A stretch of 64,000 nt of DNA, from the NCBI RefSeq assembly GCF_001989995.2, contig NZ_JAHGUP010000019.1, positions 1-64,000 of the forward strand, written 5' to 3'. Positions 34,266 to 44,643 of the stretch are shown in pieces. The translations under genes and the position numbers were made by a program. The notes beneath the pieces are model-generated. The model had not been told where the DNA came from, did not search any database, and saw only the letters and a list, made by a program, of their open reading frames with translations. Position 1 is the first letter of the stretch; the number at the start of each line of letters is the position of its first letter. The stretch comes from Vibrio anguillarum. GTDB taxonomy: Bacteria; Pseudomonadota; Gammaproteobacteria; Enterobacterales; Vibrionaceae.

Positions 34266-34281
34266 ACGCAAACGTTTTCCT
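34266..34281. promoter_or_regulatory. PurR operator upstream of purMN
   Basis: ACGCAAACGTTTTCCT matches the PurR box (ACGCAAACGTTTNCNT). It overlaps the -35 region of a promoter with -10 TAGAAT at 34300-34305. It would repress purMN when purines are plentiful. Confidence 0.82.
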
Positions 34282-34346
34282 TTTTGTTTTAAGCCCTGTT
34301 AGAATAGCGCCGTTTTCATATCCAACTTATGACCGAGGACTTCCCC

Positions 34347-35387
34347 GTGAGCGGTAATAACACTTCTCTTAGTTACAAAGATGCTGGCGTAGATATTGAT
34401 GCAGGCAATGCACTTGTTGAACGAATTAAAGGCGCCGTCAAACGCACTCGTCGCCCTGAAGTTATGGGTGGCATTGGTGGTTTTGGCGCGCTTTGCGAGC
34501 TACCAACCAAATATAAACATCCTGTTTTAGTCTCTGGCACCGATGGAGTTGGCACAAAACTTCGCCTCGCATTGGATATGAATAAGCACGACACCATTGG
34601 CATTGACTTGGTTGCAATGTGTGTTAACGATTTGATTGTTCAAGGTGCTGAACCGCTTTTCTTTTTGGACTACTATGCCACGGGCAAATTGGATGTAGAT
34701 ACAGCTGCTGATGTGGTGTCGGGTATTGCCGATGGTTGTGTGCAAGCAGGTTGCGCTTTGATCGGTGGTGAAACCGCTGAAATGCCGGGTATGTACGAAG
34801 GTGAAGATTACGATGTCGCTGGCTTTTGTGTCGGTGTGGTTGAAAAAGAAGAGATCATTGATGGCTCAAAAGTAGCAGCAGGTGATGCTCTGATTGCGGT
34901 TGGCTCTAGCGGCCCTCACTCAAACGGCTATTCATTAGTTCGCAAGATTTTGGAAGTATCAGGTGCCGACAAAAATGAAGACTTGGCTGGCAAAACGATT
35001 GGTGAACACTTACTGACACCAACCAAAATTTACATCAAATCAGCGCTTAAGATGATCGCCGAGCACGATATTCACGCCATTTCACACATTACTGGCGGTG
35101 GTTTCTGGGAAAACATTCCTCGCGTTCTTCCGCAAGGGACGAAAGCGGTGATTGATGGCAATAGCTGGGAATGGCCAATTATTTTCCAATGGCTGCAAGA
35201 AAAAGGGAATGTAACCACTCACGAAATGTACCGCACATTTAACTGTGGTGTAGGACTGATTGTTGCGCTTCCAATGGATCAAGCACAAGCGGCGGTTCAA
35301 TTACTGCAAGCGGAAGGCGAAAATGCGTGGGTTATCGGTCATATTGCTGAAGCTCAACTCGATGAAGAGCAAGTAGAGATCAAATAA
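34347..35387 (+). CDS. purM: Phosphoribosylaminoimidazole synthetase (AIR synthase)
   Basis: This enzyme makes AIR from FGAM in purine synthesis, fifth step. The product has 346 residues. I choose the GTG at 34347 (protein beginning [20 protein letters not shown]) because GAGGA lies 8 nt upstream and the resulting length fits the family. An ATG at 34329 would add six residues. Motifs include [33 protein letters not shown] and the C-terminal [14 protein letters not shown]. It is the first gene of purMN. Confidence 0.94.
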   Translation: MSGNNTSLSYKDAGVDIDAGNALVERIKGAVKRTRRPEVMGGIGGFGALCELPTKYKHPVLVSGTDGVGTKLRLALDMNKHDTIGIDLVAMCVNDLIVQGAEPLFFLDYYATGKLDVDTAADVVSGIADGCVQAGCALIGGETAEMPGMYEGEDYDVAGFCVGVVEKEEIIDGSKVAAGDALIAVGSSGPHSNGYSLVRKILEVSGADKNEDLAGKTIGEHLLTPTKIYIKSALKMIAEHDIHAISHITGGGFWENIPRVLPQGTKAVIDGNSWEWPIIFQWLQEKGNVTTHEMYRTFNCGVGLIVALPMDQAQAAVQLLQAEGENAWVIGHIAEAQLDEEQVEIK

Positions 35388-35390
35388 CTG

Positions 35391-36032
35391 ATGAAAAGTA
35401 TTGTTGTTTTAGTTTCAGGAAATGGCACCAACTTACAGGCTATCCTTGATGCGTGTGAAACGAAAATTAAAGATGGCAAAGTAACGGCTGTTTTTTCAAA
35501 CAAAGCAACTGCTTATGGCTTAGAACGAGCTAAAAAAGCAGGTGCGGCGGCGGTGCATATTGACCCAAATGCCTTTGATACGCGAGATGCGTTTGATGCG
35601 GTATTGATGGAGAAAATTGACCAATACGCGCCTGACTTAATCATTCTTGCTGGCTACATGCGTATTCTGAGTGGTGAGTTTGTGCGTCACTATTTAGGAC
35701 GGATGCTCAATATTCATCCTTCTTTACTTCCTAAATATCCTGGGTTGAATACCTACCAACGCGCGATTCACGCAGGTGATGAAGAGCATGGCACCAGTGT
35801 GCATTTTGTGACTGAACAACTTGATGGTGGCCCAGTCATTCTACAAGCAAAAGTGCCTATTTTTGATGAAGATACCGTTGAGATTTTGACTCAACGTGTC
35901 CAAGCTCAAGAGTATCGAATTTACCCACTAGTGGCACAATGGTTCGTTGAAGGACGCTTGGAAATGCGTGAAGGTAAAGCCTATTTAGATGGCCAATTAC
36001 TTGGCATGCATGGTTATGCTTTCGATGAATAA
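35391..36032 (+). CDS. purN: Phosphoribosylglycinamide formyltransferase 1
   Basis: This enzyme transfers a formyl group from 10-formyl-THF to GAR. The product has 213 residues with the nucleotide motif SGNGTNLQAI at residues 9-18 and the catalytic NIHPSLLPKYPG (Asn and His), with Asp in the later DGGPVI region. It starts 3 nt after purM and shares the PurR-controlled promoter. Confidence 0.96.
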   Translation: MKSIVVLVSGNGTNLQAILDACETKIKDGKVTAVFSNKATAYGLERAKKAGAAAVHIDPNAFDTRDAFDAVLMEKIDQYAPDLIILAGYMRILSGEFVRHYLGRMLNIHPSLLPKYPGLNTYQRAIHAGDEEHGTSVHFVTEQLDGGPVILQAKVPIFDEDTVEILTQRVQAQEYRIYPLVAQWFVEGRLEMREGKAYLDGQLLGMHGYAFDE

Positions 36033-36053
36033 ATCGTATCTCTAAATAGTGCG

Positions 36054-36084
36054 AAAAAGGTTGCCTCAACAGCAACCTTTTTAT
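36054..36084. terminator. convergent terminator purN / YafJ-like gene
   Basis: AAAAAGGTTGC and GCAACCTTTTT form an 11-bp stem with a 7-nt loop, T-rich on both strands. Confidence 0.88.
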
Positions 36085-36142
36085 TGTCATCTCAAATACA
36101 ATTCAAACAGCAGTAAATAGAACAAGCTTAAGAATAAAAAAC

Positions 36143-36976
36143 TTAAATAGGTGCTTGGCAGCCTGGCTTTGCCGCGGCAAACGGAATGTCAGCTAAGGAC
36201 TGCGCATTGCCATCAACGTATTCGCCATAATGGAAAATCGCATATTCGCCTGGCTTCATTCGTTGCCAAGTTTCATTTCCCGTCAGTGGCTGAGTCGCAA
36301 TCACTGACACAACATCATCAGGCGTTGTTTCTTCTTGGAAGTTAATCTCGACATCTTCATCAAGTAAACTTGCTTTCCCAAAGGGGGCGCGTCGAGTAAT
36401 CCAGTACAGATGATTCGTGCAATAGGTCACCACAAACTCACCATCAGAAAGTAGCATATTAAACACACCTTGCATCTTAAGTTGATCGCAACACTTCGCA
36501 ACGAATTGAAACATGCTGAGCATATCTTGAGGCGGTTCAGGATAACGCGCTTCTAACTGCTTTAACAACCAACAGAAAGCTTGCTCGCTATCCGTTTCAC
36601 CAACAGGGCGATAGCGCCCAGTTTCTAGCTGCTGGTGATCAGCCAATTGTCCATTGTGAGCGAACGTCCAATATCTCCCCCACAATTCTCGAGTGAATGG
36701 GTGAGTATTTTCCAAATTCACCCCCCCCCGATTTGCTTGACGAATATGGCTAACCACTGCCCGACTTTTTATAGGGTAACTCTGCACAAGCTCTGCAATT
36801 TTTGACTGAAAGCTAGGGTTAGGGTCTTTAAAGGTGCGAAACCCCTTCCCTTCATAGAAAGTGATTCCCCAACCATCACGATGCGGCCCCGTGTTGCCGC
36901 CACGCTGAATCAACCCAGTAAAACTAAAGCAAATATCAGTCGGCACATTGGCACTCATACCGAGCAATTCACACAT
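36143..36976 (-). CDS. Class II glutamine amidotransferase, YafJ-like
   Basis: This is an Ntn-type glutaminase domain of 277 residues beginning MCELLGMSANVP, so Cys2 becomes the N-terminal nucleophile after Met removal. It also has the RGGNTGPHRDGWG and FAHNGQL motifs of the YafJ/DUG3 group. There is no synthetase domain; the acceptor is not known from sequence. A run of nine G (36721-36729 on the other strand as C) encodes Arg-Gly-Gly-Val near residue 83 and keeps the frame open. It stands as a single gene before gmhA. Confidence 0.87.
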   Translation of the reverse strand: MCELLGMSANVPTDICFSFTGLIQRGGNTGPHRDGWGITFYEGKGFRTFKDPNPSFQSKIAELVQSYPIKSRAVVSHIRQANRGGVNLENTHPFTRELWGRYWTFAHNGQLADHQQLETGRYRPVGETDSEQAFCWLLKQLEARYPEPPQDMLSMFQFVAKCCDQLKMQGVFNMLLSDGEFVVTYCTNHLYWITRRAPFGKASLLDEDVEINFQEETTPDDVVSVIATQPLTGNETWQRMKPGEYAIFHYGEYVDGNAQSLADIPFAAAKPGCQAPI

Positions 36977-37039
36977 GGTTTAATGCACTCCCTTTTGCAA
37001 CCACAAACACATTAAAAGAAAAGAACGATGTTGAACTTC

Positions 37040-37615
37040 TTACGCCATCTCTTTTTCAATCAGTTGGATAACGATGTGGATGATCTTGATATGGATTTCT
37101 TGGATACGATCCGCGTAGCCGAAGTGCGGGACACGAATCTCGATATCCGCTAAACCTGCCATTTTCCCACCATCTTTACCGGTCAGTGCAATGGTCTTCA
37201 TCCCTTTGGCTTGGGCCGCTTCAATCGCTTTCAAAATGTTCCCCGAGTTACCAGAAGTCGATAGGCCAAACAGGACATCGCCTTTTGAGCCCACCGCTTC
37301 CACATAGCGAGAGAATACAAAATCGTAACCAAAATCATTGCTAACGCAAGACAAATGGCTTGGATCTGAAATAGCAATACCAGGATAACCCGGACGATTC
37401 TCGCGATAGCGCCCCGTTAGCTCTTCAGCAAAGTGCATTGCATCACAGTGGGAACCGCCATTACCGCAAGAGAGCACTTTTCCGCCTTGCTTAAATGAGT
37501 CGGCAATCAGTTTTGCGGCGGCCTCAATTTGAGCGATGTTATGCTCATCATTAAGAAATTTGTTTAGCACGTCAGCCGCTTCGGTCAATTCACTTTTAAT
37601 TAAATCCTGGTACAT
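37040..37615 (-). CDS. gmhA: Phosphoheptose isomerase GmhA
   Basis: This enzyme converts sedoheptulose 7-phosphate to D-glycero-manno-heptose 7-phosphate, the first step of ADP-heptose synthesis for the LPS core. The product of 191 residues is a single SIS domain with [22 protein letters not shown] (about 50-71) and [17 protein letters not shown] lies upstream of the ATG. Confidence 0.95.
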   Translation of the reverse strand: MYQDLIKSELTEAADVLNKFLNDEHNIAQIEAAAKLIADSFKQGGKVLSCGNGGSHCDAMHFAEELTGRYRENRPGYPGIAISDPSHLSCVSNDFGYDFVFSRYVEAVGSKGDVLFGLSTSGNSGNILKAIEAAQAKGMKTIALTGKDGGKMAGLADIEIRVPHFGYADRIQEIHIKIIHIVIQLIEKEMA

Positions 37616-37824
37616 AGATATATTCTCTTTTTAATCTGTTTACCGATAGGCTCCATCAATCAAGAGCCAGTAACAGGCTTGAGTTTACCCAAACCATCCT
37701 TTCTGTCGATAGTTCGACTTCAAGAATTGTTGTTTTCTCCCGCTTCCCACCCCAGAAAGCCCTCTATGGGTTGTTTATTTTGAGGTTTTGCCCTACATGG
37801 ATCACTTTTTGAACAATACAAGGT

Positions 37825-37854
37825 TTTACATTTCGTTAATAATTTGATTACACT
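37825..37854 (+). promoter_or_regulatory. sigma70 promoter of fadE
   Basis: TTTACA, 18 nt, TACACT, directly upstream of a FadR operator. The rest of 37616-37824 shows no gene. Confidence 0.5.
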
Positions 37855-37857
37855 TAG

Positions 37858-37875
37858 CACTGGTTAGACCACTTA
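37858..37875. promoter_or_regulatory. FadR operator upstream of fadE
   Basis: ACTGGTTAGACCACTT contains the paired TGGT and ACCA half-sites of the FadR consensus. It lies just downstream of the -10, a position that fits repression relieved by long-chain acyl-CoA. Confidence 0.72.
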
Positions 37876-37962
37876 CACAAACGAGACGACTAACAACACT
37901 TCCCAATGCACTGACAAAAATCAGCCGCAATGGCGTGAATACAGTCTCAAAGGAATGAAATT

Positions 37963-40407
37963 ATGGACATCTTGCTCTCTATACTTAGTTTTCTCACCGT
38001 GTTCGGTGTGTGCCTCTACCACCGAATGTCACTTTTTAGCGCATTAGTTGCACTAACGGTAACCATGGTGGTTCTTACCCTGCTGGATTACACCAGGGTG
38101 ATTGGATGGTTGCTATATTTAGCGGCTATCGCTTTATTAGCCGTTCCCTCTATCCGTCAAAGCGTGATTAGCGAAAAAGCATTAACACTGTTCAAAAAAG
38201 TGCTGCCTGCAATGTCACAAACCGAAAAAGAGGCATTAGATGCAGGAACCGTTTGGTGGGAAGCTGAACTGTTTAAAGGCAAACCGAACTGGAACAAACT
38301 ACACAAAATTGCAGCGCCGACATTAAGTGCACAAGAGCAAGCCTTTATTGATGGACCAGTCAACGAAGTGTGTGCAATGGTTAGCGATTATCAAGTTACG
38401 CATGAATTAGCCGACTTACCTCCTGAGGTTTGGCAATATTTAAAAGATCATAAATTCTTCGCCATGATCATTAAAAAACAATACGGCGGCTTGGAATTTT
38501 CAGCTTATGCACAATCCATTGTGCTACAAAAGCTAACGGGTGTATCTGGAGTGCTTTCATCCACCGTTGGTGTACCGAACTCTTTAGGCCCGGGCGAACT
38601 TTTACAACATTATGGTACTGAAGATCAGAAAAACCATTACCTGCCACGTTTAGCGGAAGGAAAAGAGATTCCCTGCTTTGCATTAACCAGCCCAGAAGCA
38701 GGTTCCGATGCAGGTTCAATTCCTGATTTTGGCGTGGTATGTAAAGGGAAATGGGAAGGAAAAGAAGTGTTAGGGATGCGCCTAACGTGGAACAAGCGCT
38801 ACATCACGCTCGCCCCGGTTGCAACCGTATTAGGCCTAGCATTCAAACTGCGCGATCCTGACGGCTTACTTGGGGATAAAACAGATCTTGGCATCACTTG
38901 TGCGCTCATCCCAACCCACTTAAAAGGAGTTGAAATTGGCAATCGCCACATGCCATTGAACGTTCCATTCCAAAATGGTCCGACACGTGCTAACGACTTA
39001 TTTGTGCCGCTTGATTTCATTATTGGCGGACCAAGCATGGCAGGACAAGGCTGGCGTATGCTTGTAGAGTGTTTATCGGTTGGACGTGGCATTACGTTAC
39101 CTTCTAACTCGACGGGCGGAATTAAAACTGCGGCGCTAGCAACAGGAGCTTACGCTCGGATTCGTCGTCAATTTAAGCAACCAATTGGCCATATGGAAGG
39201 TGTCGAAGAGCCATTAGCACGTTTAGGTGGTAACGCTTATGTGATGGATGCGGCGAGCAATTTAACCGTAGCTGGTATTGATCTGGGCGAAAAACCCTCG
39301 GTCATTTCCGCTATAGTCAAATACCACTGTACCCACCGTGGTCAACGCAGCATTATTGATGCAATGGATATCGTGGGCGGGAAAGGCATTTGTATTGGCC
39401 CTGCTAACTTTTTAGCTCGCAGCTACCAAGGTGCACCGATTGCCGTAACCGTAGAAGGGGCCAATATTCTGACTCGCTCAATGATCATCTTTGGTCAAGG
39501 CGCTATCCGTTGTCACCCTTATGTTTTAGAAGAAATGAACGCCGCTTATTCACAAGACTCTGATGCCGTTGAGAAATTTGACGCCGCTCTTGCAGGTCAC
39601 GTCAGCTTCACCATGAGTAATCTTGTGCGCAGTATTTGGTTTGGTGTTACCGATGGTTTGGGTTCATCTGCACCGACTAATGATGCAACCAAACGCTACT
39701 ATCAACAACTAAACCGTTACAGCGCTAACTTAGCACTGCTTTCTGATATTTCGATGGCTGTATTGGGAGGCTCTCTCAAACGTAAAGAGCGTTTGTCAGC
39801 ACGCCTTGGCGATATTTTGAGCCAACTCTACCTCAGTTCTGCCACACTTAAGCGTTTTGAAAATGATGGTCGTCCCGTGGAGGATCTTCCTTTGGTTCAT
39901 TGGGGTCTGCAAGACAGTTTGAAGCAGACGGAAGTCGCCATTGATGAATTCTTAGCCAACTTCCCGAATAAAGCGATTGGTAAGGTACTTCGTATATTGT
40001 TGATGCCGATTGGTCGAGTACGCAAAGCACCTAGCGATAAATTAGATAGCCAAGTTGCGCAGATCCTACAAACACCGAGTGAAACTCGTTCACGCATCGG
40101 TCGCAACCAATATCTCGCCCCAACGGCGCATAATGCGGCGGGTAAGATTGAACAAGCACTGGACATCATTTTACGTGCAGAGCCTTTGTTCGATAAAGTG
40201 TGCAGCGTCACCAATCAACGCCGTCCATTTTTGCGTTTAGATGAAGTGGCCGCCATTGGCTTACAACAAAAAATTCTAACCGAACAAGAAGCACAGCTAT
40301 TAACGGAAGCTGAGGCTCATCGTTTGTATACCATTAATGTCGATGATTTTGCGCCACAGGAACTGGCCGCAAAGCCTCAATATCCGGCAATAAATGATGT
40401 TGCGTAA
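37963..40407 (+). CDS. fadE: Acyl-CoA dehydrogenase FadE
   Basis: This enzyme catalyses the first oxidation of fatty acid beta-oxidation at the inner membrane. The product has 814 residues, as in the large FadE family. N-terminal hydrophobic segments span about 2-65. The dehydrogenase core has [21 protein letters not shown] and [20 protein letters not shown], and a long C-terminal domain is specific to FadE. AAGGAATG lies before the ATG. Single gene with FadR-type control. Confidence 0.95.
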   Translation: MDILLSILSFLTVFGVCLYHRMSLFSALVALTVTMVVLTLLDYTRVIGWLLYLAAIALLAVPSIRQSVISEKALTLFKKVLPAMSQTEKEALDAGTVWWEAELFKGKPNWNKLHKIAAPTLSAQEQAFIDGPVNEVCAMVSDYQVTHELADLPPEVWQYLKDHKFFAMIIKKQYGGLEFSAYAQSIVLQKLTGVSGVLSSTVGVPNSLGPGELLQHYGTEDQKNHYLPRLAEGKEIPCFALTSPEAGSDAGSIPDFGVVCKGKWEGKEVLGMRLTWNKRYITLAPVATVLGLAFKLRDPDGLLGDKTDLGITCALIPTHLKGVEIGNRHMPLNVPFQNGPTRANDLFVPLDFIIGGPSMAGQGWRMLVECLSVGRGITLPSNSTGGIKTAALATGAYARIRRQFKQPIGHMEGVEEPLARLGGNAYVMDAASNLTVAGIDLGEKPSVISAIVKYHCTHRGQRSIIDAMDIVGGKGICIGPANFLARSYQGAPIAVTVEGANILTRSMIIFGQGAIRCHPYVLEEMNAAYSQDSDAVEKFDAALAGHVSFTMSNLVRSIWFGVTDGLGSSAPTNDATKRYYQQLNRYSANLALLSDISMAVLGGSLKRKERLSARLGDILSQLYLSSATLKRFENDGRPVEDLPLVHWGLQDSLKQTEVAIDEFLANFPNKAIGKVLRILLMPIGRVRKAPSDKLDSQVAQILQTPSETRSRIGRNQYLAPTAHNAAGKIEQALDIILRAEPLFDKVCSVTNQRRPFLRLDEVAAIGLQQKILTEQEAQLLTEAEAHRLYTINVDDFAPQELAAKPQYPAINDVA

Positions 40408-40425
40408 GTCAATCTATTGAATGTC

Positions 40426-40450
40426 AAAGGGCGCTTTAAGCGCCCTTTTC
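40426..40450. terminator. convergent terminator fadE / TIGR03503-type gene
   Basis: The stem AAAGGGCGC/GCGCCCTTT with a 5-nt loop is followed by T-runs. Confidence 0.85.
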
Positions 40451-40500
40451 TATGACTAGAATACAGAATCAAGAGGTTACCAACTCGGCAACATCCCTTG

Positions 40501-41751
40501 TTATTTCTTCGGCATATTCAACTGTAATTCGGGTTGCAACGCCTTTTTCGCTTTAATCTTACGCATCACAAACCACGCTAGAAGACCTATGAATATTGCA
40601 ACAATATTACCAATCACGATGAACATAATACTGCGACTCGTTGCCTCTTCTCTCATCTGAATAATCAGTTGCTCCTGTTCAAGCCTACGCTGCTTAATCT
40701 CTTCTTCCATCTGCAAACGGCGAGTCTCCTCAATGTTAACATCATCCACCACGCTGTAAGTACGCTCTGAAAGTGGGAAATAAAGTGGGCGCTGGCTAGC
40801 GAGCTCTGTCGCATATAACCTTCCAGACCAACGATAGTTACCGTTATCCCCTTTGTATGGAATTTCCAAATTAAGCTTGAGTGACTCTTTTCCGGATAGT
40901 CCTTCAGTAGCAAAAATATCATCATAAATATTGGCATGCTCAACATGCGCCGCTATCGATCCGGGTTCAACCATGCCTAACTCACCTGCAAACACAATTT
41001 GGTGCGGCGCGCCATCTACTCGGGACTGGATAAAGGTAGTCGACACTGGCGTAGGGTAAACTAACACTTCTTGCTCTTGAGCGCGTAAAAACACGCCGTT
41101 ACCAGAAGTGATCCTAACACGGTATTTACCCGGCACTGGAGTGATAGGTAACGCAACCGTAAATACACCATCACCAGGACGTTCATCTAAACCACGTCCA
41201 TCATCAGCAAATTCACCAATAACCTCAGGTAATGGACGCGCCTCTTTGATCAGTTCTTCTTCATTTTCAACGAACTTAGTAAAAGTCACTTTTAAGTTGA
41301 CTCTATCGAGAAAGTCTCTCAACAATAAAGGCTTACCGTCGGAGGTTAATCGCGCGGTAAATTTTATCACTTCACCAAGGTATAAGCGCGTAGGAAACAG
41401 ATCAGTATCAAGTTGCAGATGAGAAATAAGCTTGATGCTATTTTGTGAGGAAACCTTGCCTATGGCCTGCCAAGGCCCAGGCATTGGCTTATCAATTGAA
41501 ATGATATCCATTGTGGGTTCTTGATACCAACGCATATTCTCATCGTACCGCCACGCGTAATATTTCTTACCATCTGGCCGCACAAGCACCACTGGCTGAG
41601 ATGACTTTTCGCGATACACGACAAAAGTAATTTGTGAAATGGTTGGATCCACTCGAAAACGATTATCGAGTAGCGACATCGAGGATGGATTTGCCGCAAA
41701 AACGCCAATACTCCACATCAGCGCAGCAATAGCCACCATTATCCTCAACAT
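40501..41751 (-). CDS. TIGR03503-type membrane-anchored protein of unknown function
   Basis: The product has 416 residues with a signal peptide (ending VFAA, about 20) and a large periplasmic part of beta-rich Ig-like segments (about 100-300, including DDGRGLDERPGDGVFTVALPITPVPGKYRVRI). A Glu/Gln/Arg-rich coiled coil (about 330-375) is followed by one C-terminal transmembrane helix (about 375-400). A short basic cytoplasmic tail ends it. The layout matches a marine gammaproteobacterial family of unknown role (TIGR03503 as I recall). The ATG at 41751 has GGAG 5 nt upstream; a start nine codons earlier is less likely. It lies 8 nt after dnaQ, probably co-transcribed. Confidence 0.7.
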   Translation of the reverse strand: MLRIMVAIAALMWSIGVFAANPSSMSLLDNRFRVDPTISQITFVVYREKSSQPVVLVRPDGKKYYAWRYDENMRWYQEPTMDIISIDKPMPGPWQAIGKVSSQNSIKLISHLQLDTDLFPTRLYLGEVIKFTARLTSDGKPLLLRDFLDRVNLKVTFTKFVENEEELIKEARPLPEVIGEFADDGRGLDERPGDGVFTVALPITPVPGKYRVRITSGNGVFLRAQEQEVLVYPTPVSTTFIQSRVDGAPHQIVFAGELGMVEPGSIAAHVEHANIYDDIFATEGLSGKESLKLNLEIPYKGDNGNYRWSGRLYATELASQRPLYFPLSERTYSVVDDVNIEETRRLQMEEEIKQRRLEQEQLIIQMREEATSRSIMFIVIGNIVAIFIGLLAWFVMRKIKAKKALQPELQLNMPKK

Positions 41752-41759
41752 ATTTTCTC

Positions 41760-42503
41760 CTACTGACGCCAAAGGCAACTTCCGCTCTTTTCGACTAGAT
41801 CCAATCTTTCTTGGTGTGCTTGTAATTCATCGGCACAAGCCTGCAAAACCTTTAGCTTTTTCCGACCTGCGACAGCTCGTTTTATTGACTCTCCTCCCAC
41901 ACTGCCATCACTGCGCGTTCCGGCACTGAACTGTAACGAGGTTTGCCCGCCAGTCATCAGCAGATAAACGTCCGCTAATATCTCCGCATCGAGCAATGCA
42001 CCGTGCAAGGTACGATGTGAGTTATCGATACCATAACGATCACAAAGTATATCCAAATTGTTGCGTTTGCCGGGGAAAATACGCTTTGCCATAGCAAGCG
42101 TATCGGTCACTTTGCAATACTGCTCCGTCTTACCGATTTTAGCGTCGAGCTTGCGAAACTCGTAATCCATAAAACCGACGTCGAAGGGAGCGTTGTGTGC
42201 CACCAGCTCAGCTCCCTTGATGAAATCTAAAAACTCTTGATGCACATCGCGATATTGCGGTTTGTCCATCAAAAACTCATCGGTAATACCGTGGATCTCG
42301 ATCGCTTCTAACTGAATCTCACGATCGGGTTTCAGGTAGACATGGAAGTGGCGGCCTGTCAGCTTGCGGTTGATAATTTCAACGGCACCGATTTCAACAA
42401 TGCGGTGTCCTTCATAGTGAGGGCCGCCTTCACGGTTCATACCCGTGGTTTCCGTATCGAGAACGACGATACGTTGGGATTGGGAATTGCTGCTAGTATT
42501 CAT
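41760..42503 (-). CDS. dnaQ: DNA polymerase III epsilon subunit (proofreading exonuclease)
   Basis: This is the 3'-5' exonuclease of the replicase, 247 residues. ExoI motif VVLDTETTGMNREGG (Asp, Glu), ExoII HNAPFDVGFMD and ExoIII HRTLHGALLDAEILADVY are present. The C-terminus (about 190-247) is the alpha-binding tail. It is divergent from rnhA by 56 bp, the conserved dnaQ-rnhA arrangement. The partner dnaE is also in this window at 51.1-54.6 kb. Confidence 0.96.
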   Translation of the reverse strand: MNTSSNSQSQRIVVLDTETTGMNREGGPHYEGHRIVEIGAVEIINRKLTGRHFHVYLKPDREIQLEAIEIHGITDEFLMDKPQYRDVHQEFLDFIKGAELVAHNAPFDVGFMDYEFRKLDAKIGKTEQYCKVTDTLAMAKRIFPGKRNNLDILCDRYGIDNSHRTLHGALLDAEILADVYLLMTGGQTSLQFSAGTRSDGSVGGESIKRAVAGRKKLKVLQACADELQAHQERLDLVEKSGSCLWRQ

Positions 42504-42559
42504 AAGGATATGTATGTCAGACTATGCCAATAATGTGCGTAACCTAATAGTATCAAATC

Positions 42560-43027
42560 ATGACAAAACAGGTGGAAATTTTCACTGATGGATCTTGCTT
42601 AGGTAATCCTGGCCCGGGTGGTTATGGGGTTGTCCTTCGTTACAAAGAAACCGAAAAAACGTTAGCCAAAGGCTACCGACTCACCACTAACAACCGAATG
42701 GAAATGTTAGCGGCAGTGGTTGCACTGCAAACACTGAAAGAGCCATGTAATGTTATTCTCACCACAGACAGCCAATACGTTCGTCAAGGTATTACTCAGT
42801 GGATCCACAACTGGAAAAAACGCGGTTGGAAAACATCGGATAAAAAACCAGTGAAGAATGCCGATTTATGGCAAGCACTCGATAAAGAAAGCGCCCGCCA
42901 TACTATTGACTGGCGCTGGGTGAAAGGCCATGCGGGTCATCGTGAAAATGAAATGTGCGATGAATTAGCACGCAATGCAGCAGAAAATCCAACCGAAGAC
43001 GATATTGGGTATCAAGCATCCGAATAA
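42560..43027 (+). CDS. rnhA: Ribonuclease HI
   Basis: This enzyme degrades RNA in RNA-DNA hybrids. The product has 155 residues with the DEDD catalytic set: Asp10 ([15 protein letters not shown]), Glu48 (NNRMEML), Asp70 (TTDSQYV) and Asp134 region (NEMCDELAR). Its last 16 bases overlap the 3' end of the convergent methyltransferase gene. Confidence 0.97.
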   Translation: MTKQVEIFTDGSCLGNPGPGGYGVVLRYKETEKTLAKGYRLTTNNRMEMLAAVVALQTLKEPCNVILTTDSQYVRQGITQWIHNWKKRGWKTSDKKPVKNADLWQALDKESARHTIDWRWVKGHAGHRENEMCDELARNAAENPTEDDIGYQASE

Positions 43028-43776
43028 GGGTAACAGGCCTTATCTTGGTTCTGAGTTGATAAACGGTAGTTCAGGCTAACTGGCGAAAGACGCCGTTTAA
43101 AACGCCAATGAGGTTTAATCGGTTTCAAGGGATAAGTACGTTTGCGCGCTACGATGAAATACAGGCTACCAAATGGAGCGGCCCAGTCGCCAATACCATT
43201 TTCCAACCACGCCCACATGGGTTGATATTTTTGCATCGGAAAAAGGGCATATTGGTCACAGTCAATCACTTGATAGTTCAAGACACTCAGCCAGTCCTTA
43301 ATTCGGTTAGCGGTAAACATACGACCGCTCCAAGGTAAGTTATGTTTTCGCCAAGGCATCAAACTTGCGATCCCCGTAAAACTGATTGGATTAAACCCCG
43401 TAATAATGATGTAGCCATCATCCATCATCACGCGATCAACTTCGCGTAAGATACGGTGCGGATCGCCACAATAATCCAGTTGGTGCGCTAAAATAGCCAC
43501 ATCAAAACTCTTTTCGAGAAAAGGCAGTTCGTAGCTATCGGCAATCACCGTATGGAGTGGGTTTTCAATATCAAGATGAACTTGGTGTTGAATATTGCAG
43601 TTGCAACTGGCAAGCTCACAACTCAAACCACCGAGCTTAAGCATATGATAGCCAAATAATTTAGAGCACCATTCATCAAGCCGAGTCTGAATAGAATCAC
43701 TAACCCACTGGCCATTTTTAAGTTGGGACCAAGAATGAGGCTTATCTAATTTTTTTTCGCTACGCGCTGGCTTCAT
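43012..43776 (-). CDS. Class I SAM-dependent methyltransferase, YafS-like
   Basis: The product has 254 residues. A partial Rossmann methyltransferase fold is seen: [56 protein letters not shown] (motifs post-I to III, about 75-130). Motif I is weak. The position between rnhA and gloB matches E. coli yafS. The substrate is unknown. It overlaps rnhA tail to tail and is divergent from gloB with a 36-bp gap. Confidence 0.82.
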   Translation of the reverse strand: MKPARSEKKLDKPHSWSQLKNGQWVSDSIQTRLDEWCSKLFGYHMLKLGGLSCELASCNCNIQHQVHLDIENPLHTVIADSYELPFLEKSFDVAILAHQLDYCGDPHRILREVDRVMMDDGYIIITGFNPISFTGIASLMPWRKHNLPWSGRMFTANRIKDWLSVLNYQVIDCDQYALFPMQKYQPMWAWLENGIGDWAAPFGSLYFIVARKRTYPLKPIKPHWRFKRRLSPVSLNYRLSTQNQDKACYPYSDA

Positions 43777-43812
43777 CGATAACCTATTTCACCTCGGTGA
43801 TTGGAGATACTC

Positions 43813-44571
43813 ATGTTACAGATCAAAAGCATACCCGCATTTAATGATAATTACATCTGGCTGATCCAAAATAGCGATCAGCGTTGTGCTGTGGTCGATC
43901 CCGGTGATGCAGCACCAGTGCTTGAGTACCTCTCGAAGCATCAATTAACGCTCGAAGCAATATTAATTACCCACCATCACCATGATCACATTGGTGGTGT
44001 TGCAGAACTGGTTCGCCAGTTTCCCAGCATTAACGTTGTTGGTCCCGCTCATGAACCTATTCCTACCTTAACGCACGCGGTTGAAGCTGGCGATCAGCTA
44101 GAACTATTCGATGAAATCTTTATGGTTCTTGATCTCGCAGGACACACAAAAGGTCACATTGGCTATGTCGGTGACAATAAACTGTTTTGTGGCGATGTAC
44201 TGTTCTCCGCAGGGTGTGGCCGTGTTTTTGAGGGCACAATGGAGCAAATGTTTACGTCACTGTGTAAACTTGCCGCATTGCCAGAAGAGACTGAGGTCTA
44301 TTGCGCGCACGAATATACCGCAAGTAACGTCGCATTTGCTTTAGCCGTTGAGCCCGATAATGACCAACTTCAACAGTATCGAGATACCGTCAACCGGCTC
44401 CGAGCCCAGCAGAAATCGACATTACCGACCACGATCCGCCAAGAAAAATGGATCAATCCATTTTTGCGGACCCAGCAAGAGAGTGTGATGAAATCCGTCG
44501 CGAATCGTACTCAACAAGCCGATCCTCTATCAATTTTTACCGCGTTACGTGAGTGGAAGAACGAATTTTGA
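43813..44571 (+). CDS. gloB: Hydroxyacylglutathione hydrolase (glyoxalase II)
   Basis: This enzyme hydrolyses S-lactoylglutathione in methylglyoxal detoxification. The product of 252 residues has the metallo-beta-lactamase motif [10 protein letters not shown] (His54-His59). It also has [25 protein letters not shown] and CAHEYTASN. The ATG at 43813 has GGAG 8 nt upstream; a TTG four codons earlier overlaps the Shine-Dalgarno. Confidence 0.95.
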   Translation: MLQIKSIPAFNDNYIWLIQNSDQRCAVVDPGDAAPVLEYLSKHQLTLEAILITHHHHDHIGGVAELVRQFPSINVVGPAHEPIPTLTHAVEAGDQLELFDEIFMVLDLAGHTKGHIGYVGDNKLFCGDVLFSAGCGRVFEGTMEQMFTSLCKLAALPEETEVYCAHEYTASNVAFALAVEPDNDQLQQYRDTVNRLRAQQKSTLPTTIRQEKWINPFLRTQQESVMKSVANRTQQADPLSIFTALREWKNEF

Positions 44572-44643
44572 CGATTTGCTGCTTGTCATAGCAATAAAGT
44601 GCCAAGTATTATCAGCAGCCATTAAGTCAAAGGGCTGAGATAG

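Noticed and set aside
36143..36976. Frameshifted pseudogene because of the nine-base tract
   Set aside because: The frame is intact on both sides and the encoded Arg-Gly-Gly-Val fits the family motif.
43012..43027. Sequencing error causing rnhA/methyltransferase overlap
   Set aside because: Both proteins have normal ends; a 16-bp tail-to-tail overlap is ordinary.
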